Part shown: positions 63,962 through 64,000 of the stretch, piece by piece
Numbering within the stretch: the stretch's first letter is position 1
Layout: every line of letters begins with the position of its first letter
Assembly: GCF_000382245.1 (NCBI RefSeq)
Contig: NZ_KB907862.1
Coordinates: forward strand, 186,001-250,000
Direction: 5' to 3'
DNA length: 64,000 nucleotides
From: Kushneria aurantia DSM 21353
GTDB taxonomy: Bacteria > Pseudomonadota > Gammaproteobacteria > Pseudomonadales > Halomonadaceae
The notes under the pieces: model-generated
Told to the model about the DNA's origin: nothing
The model's input: only the letters and a program-made list of their open reading frames with translations
Databases searched by the model: none
Made by a program: the position numbers and the translations under genes

Positions 63962-64000
63962 ATTTTTACAAGCAACGAAAAGGTGCCGAGCGTTCTCAAG

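Overview
The window reads as chromosomal DNA of a moderately GC-rich gammaproteobacterium, most likely a member of the Halomonadaceae (Halomonas, Kushneria, Salinicola or a relative). The inference rests on gene orders shared with that group and with pseudomonads (pyrE / crc / rph / yicC, gmk-rpoZ-spoT-ridA, oxyR-recG, divergent trpI / trpBA), on the many acidic proteins, and on a carotenoid gene pair at the left edge. No rRNA, tRNA or CRISPR array was seen.

Layout. 1-930: end of a CrtD/CrtI-type carotenoid desaturase plus a CruF-type carotenoid hydratase. 956-2877: BenE-type transporter divergent from an XRE-cupin regulator, with two matching operators between them. 2911-10413: housekeeping block (rep, a secreted STN-domain protein, trmL, a YfaZ-type outer-membrane protein, pyrE, crc, rph, yicC). 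10414-16023: accessory metabolic block entered through a decayed IS5-type element (gluconolactonase-like protein, SDR, LysR, MerR, alpha/beta hydrolase, MFS pump). 16024-16596: AT-rich, gene-free border.

16597-28988 is a defence island, transcribed leftward apart from the transposase: fic, hsdM, an IS1380-family element, hsdS, an Abi/HEPN gene, an hsdR 5' remnant, a schlafen/AlbA ATP-binding gene and an intact hsdR. The IS lies exactly at the hsdM/hsdS overlap. It has separated the hsdS start codon from the rest of the gene, so the type I restriction-modification system is probably off or altered in specificity. The hsdR remnant next to the AlbA gene records an earlier cassette exchange.

28989-46000: mixed metabolic and regulatory genes. 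These include a cupin/LysR/exported cupin/CMD-lipoprotein module with several palindromes, SDR, cyclophilin-like protein, Bcr/CflA pump, diguanylate cyclase, inositol-monophosphatase-like enzyme, OhrR, acetyltransferase, LysE exporter with a divergent MocR regulator, GST, and a Fur-box-preceded iron-siderophore binding protein followed by a TonB receptor. 45935-53717: core genes gmk, rpoZ, spoT, ridA, an epimerase-like gene, oxyR and recG. 53950-59682: sugar-acid catabolic locus (ApnO-like oxidoisomerase, TIM-barrel enzyme, GntR/FCD regulator, TRAP transporter) with a shared 19-bp operator (17 of 19 identical) in front of both transcription units. 59853-63873: MpaB-like oxygenase, then trpI and trpBA with a strong terminator.

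The best candidates for something unusual are the hsd locus with an embedded HEPN ribonuclease-like Abi protein and recombination scars, the self-regulating Fic protein with two tandem operators, and the paired cytosolic/exported cupins with a double-domain CMD lipoprotein.
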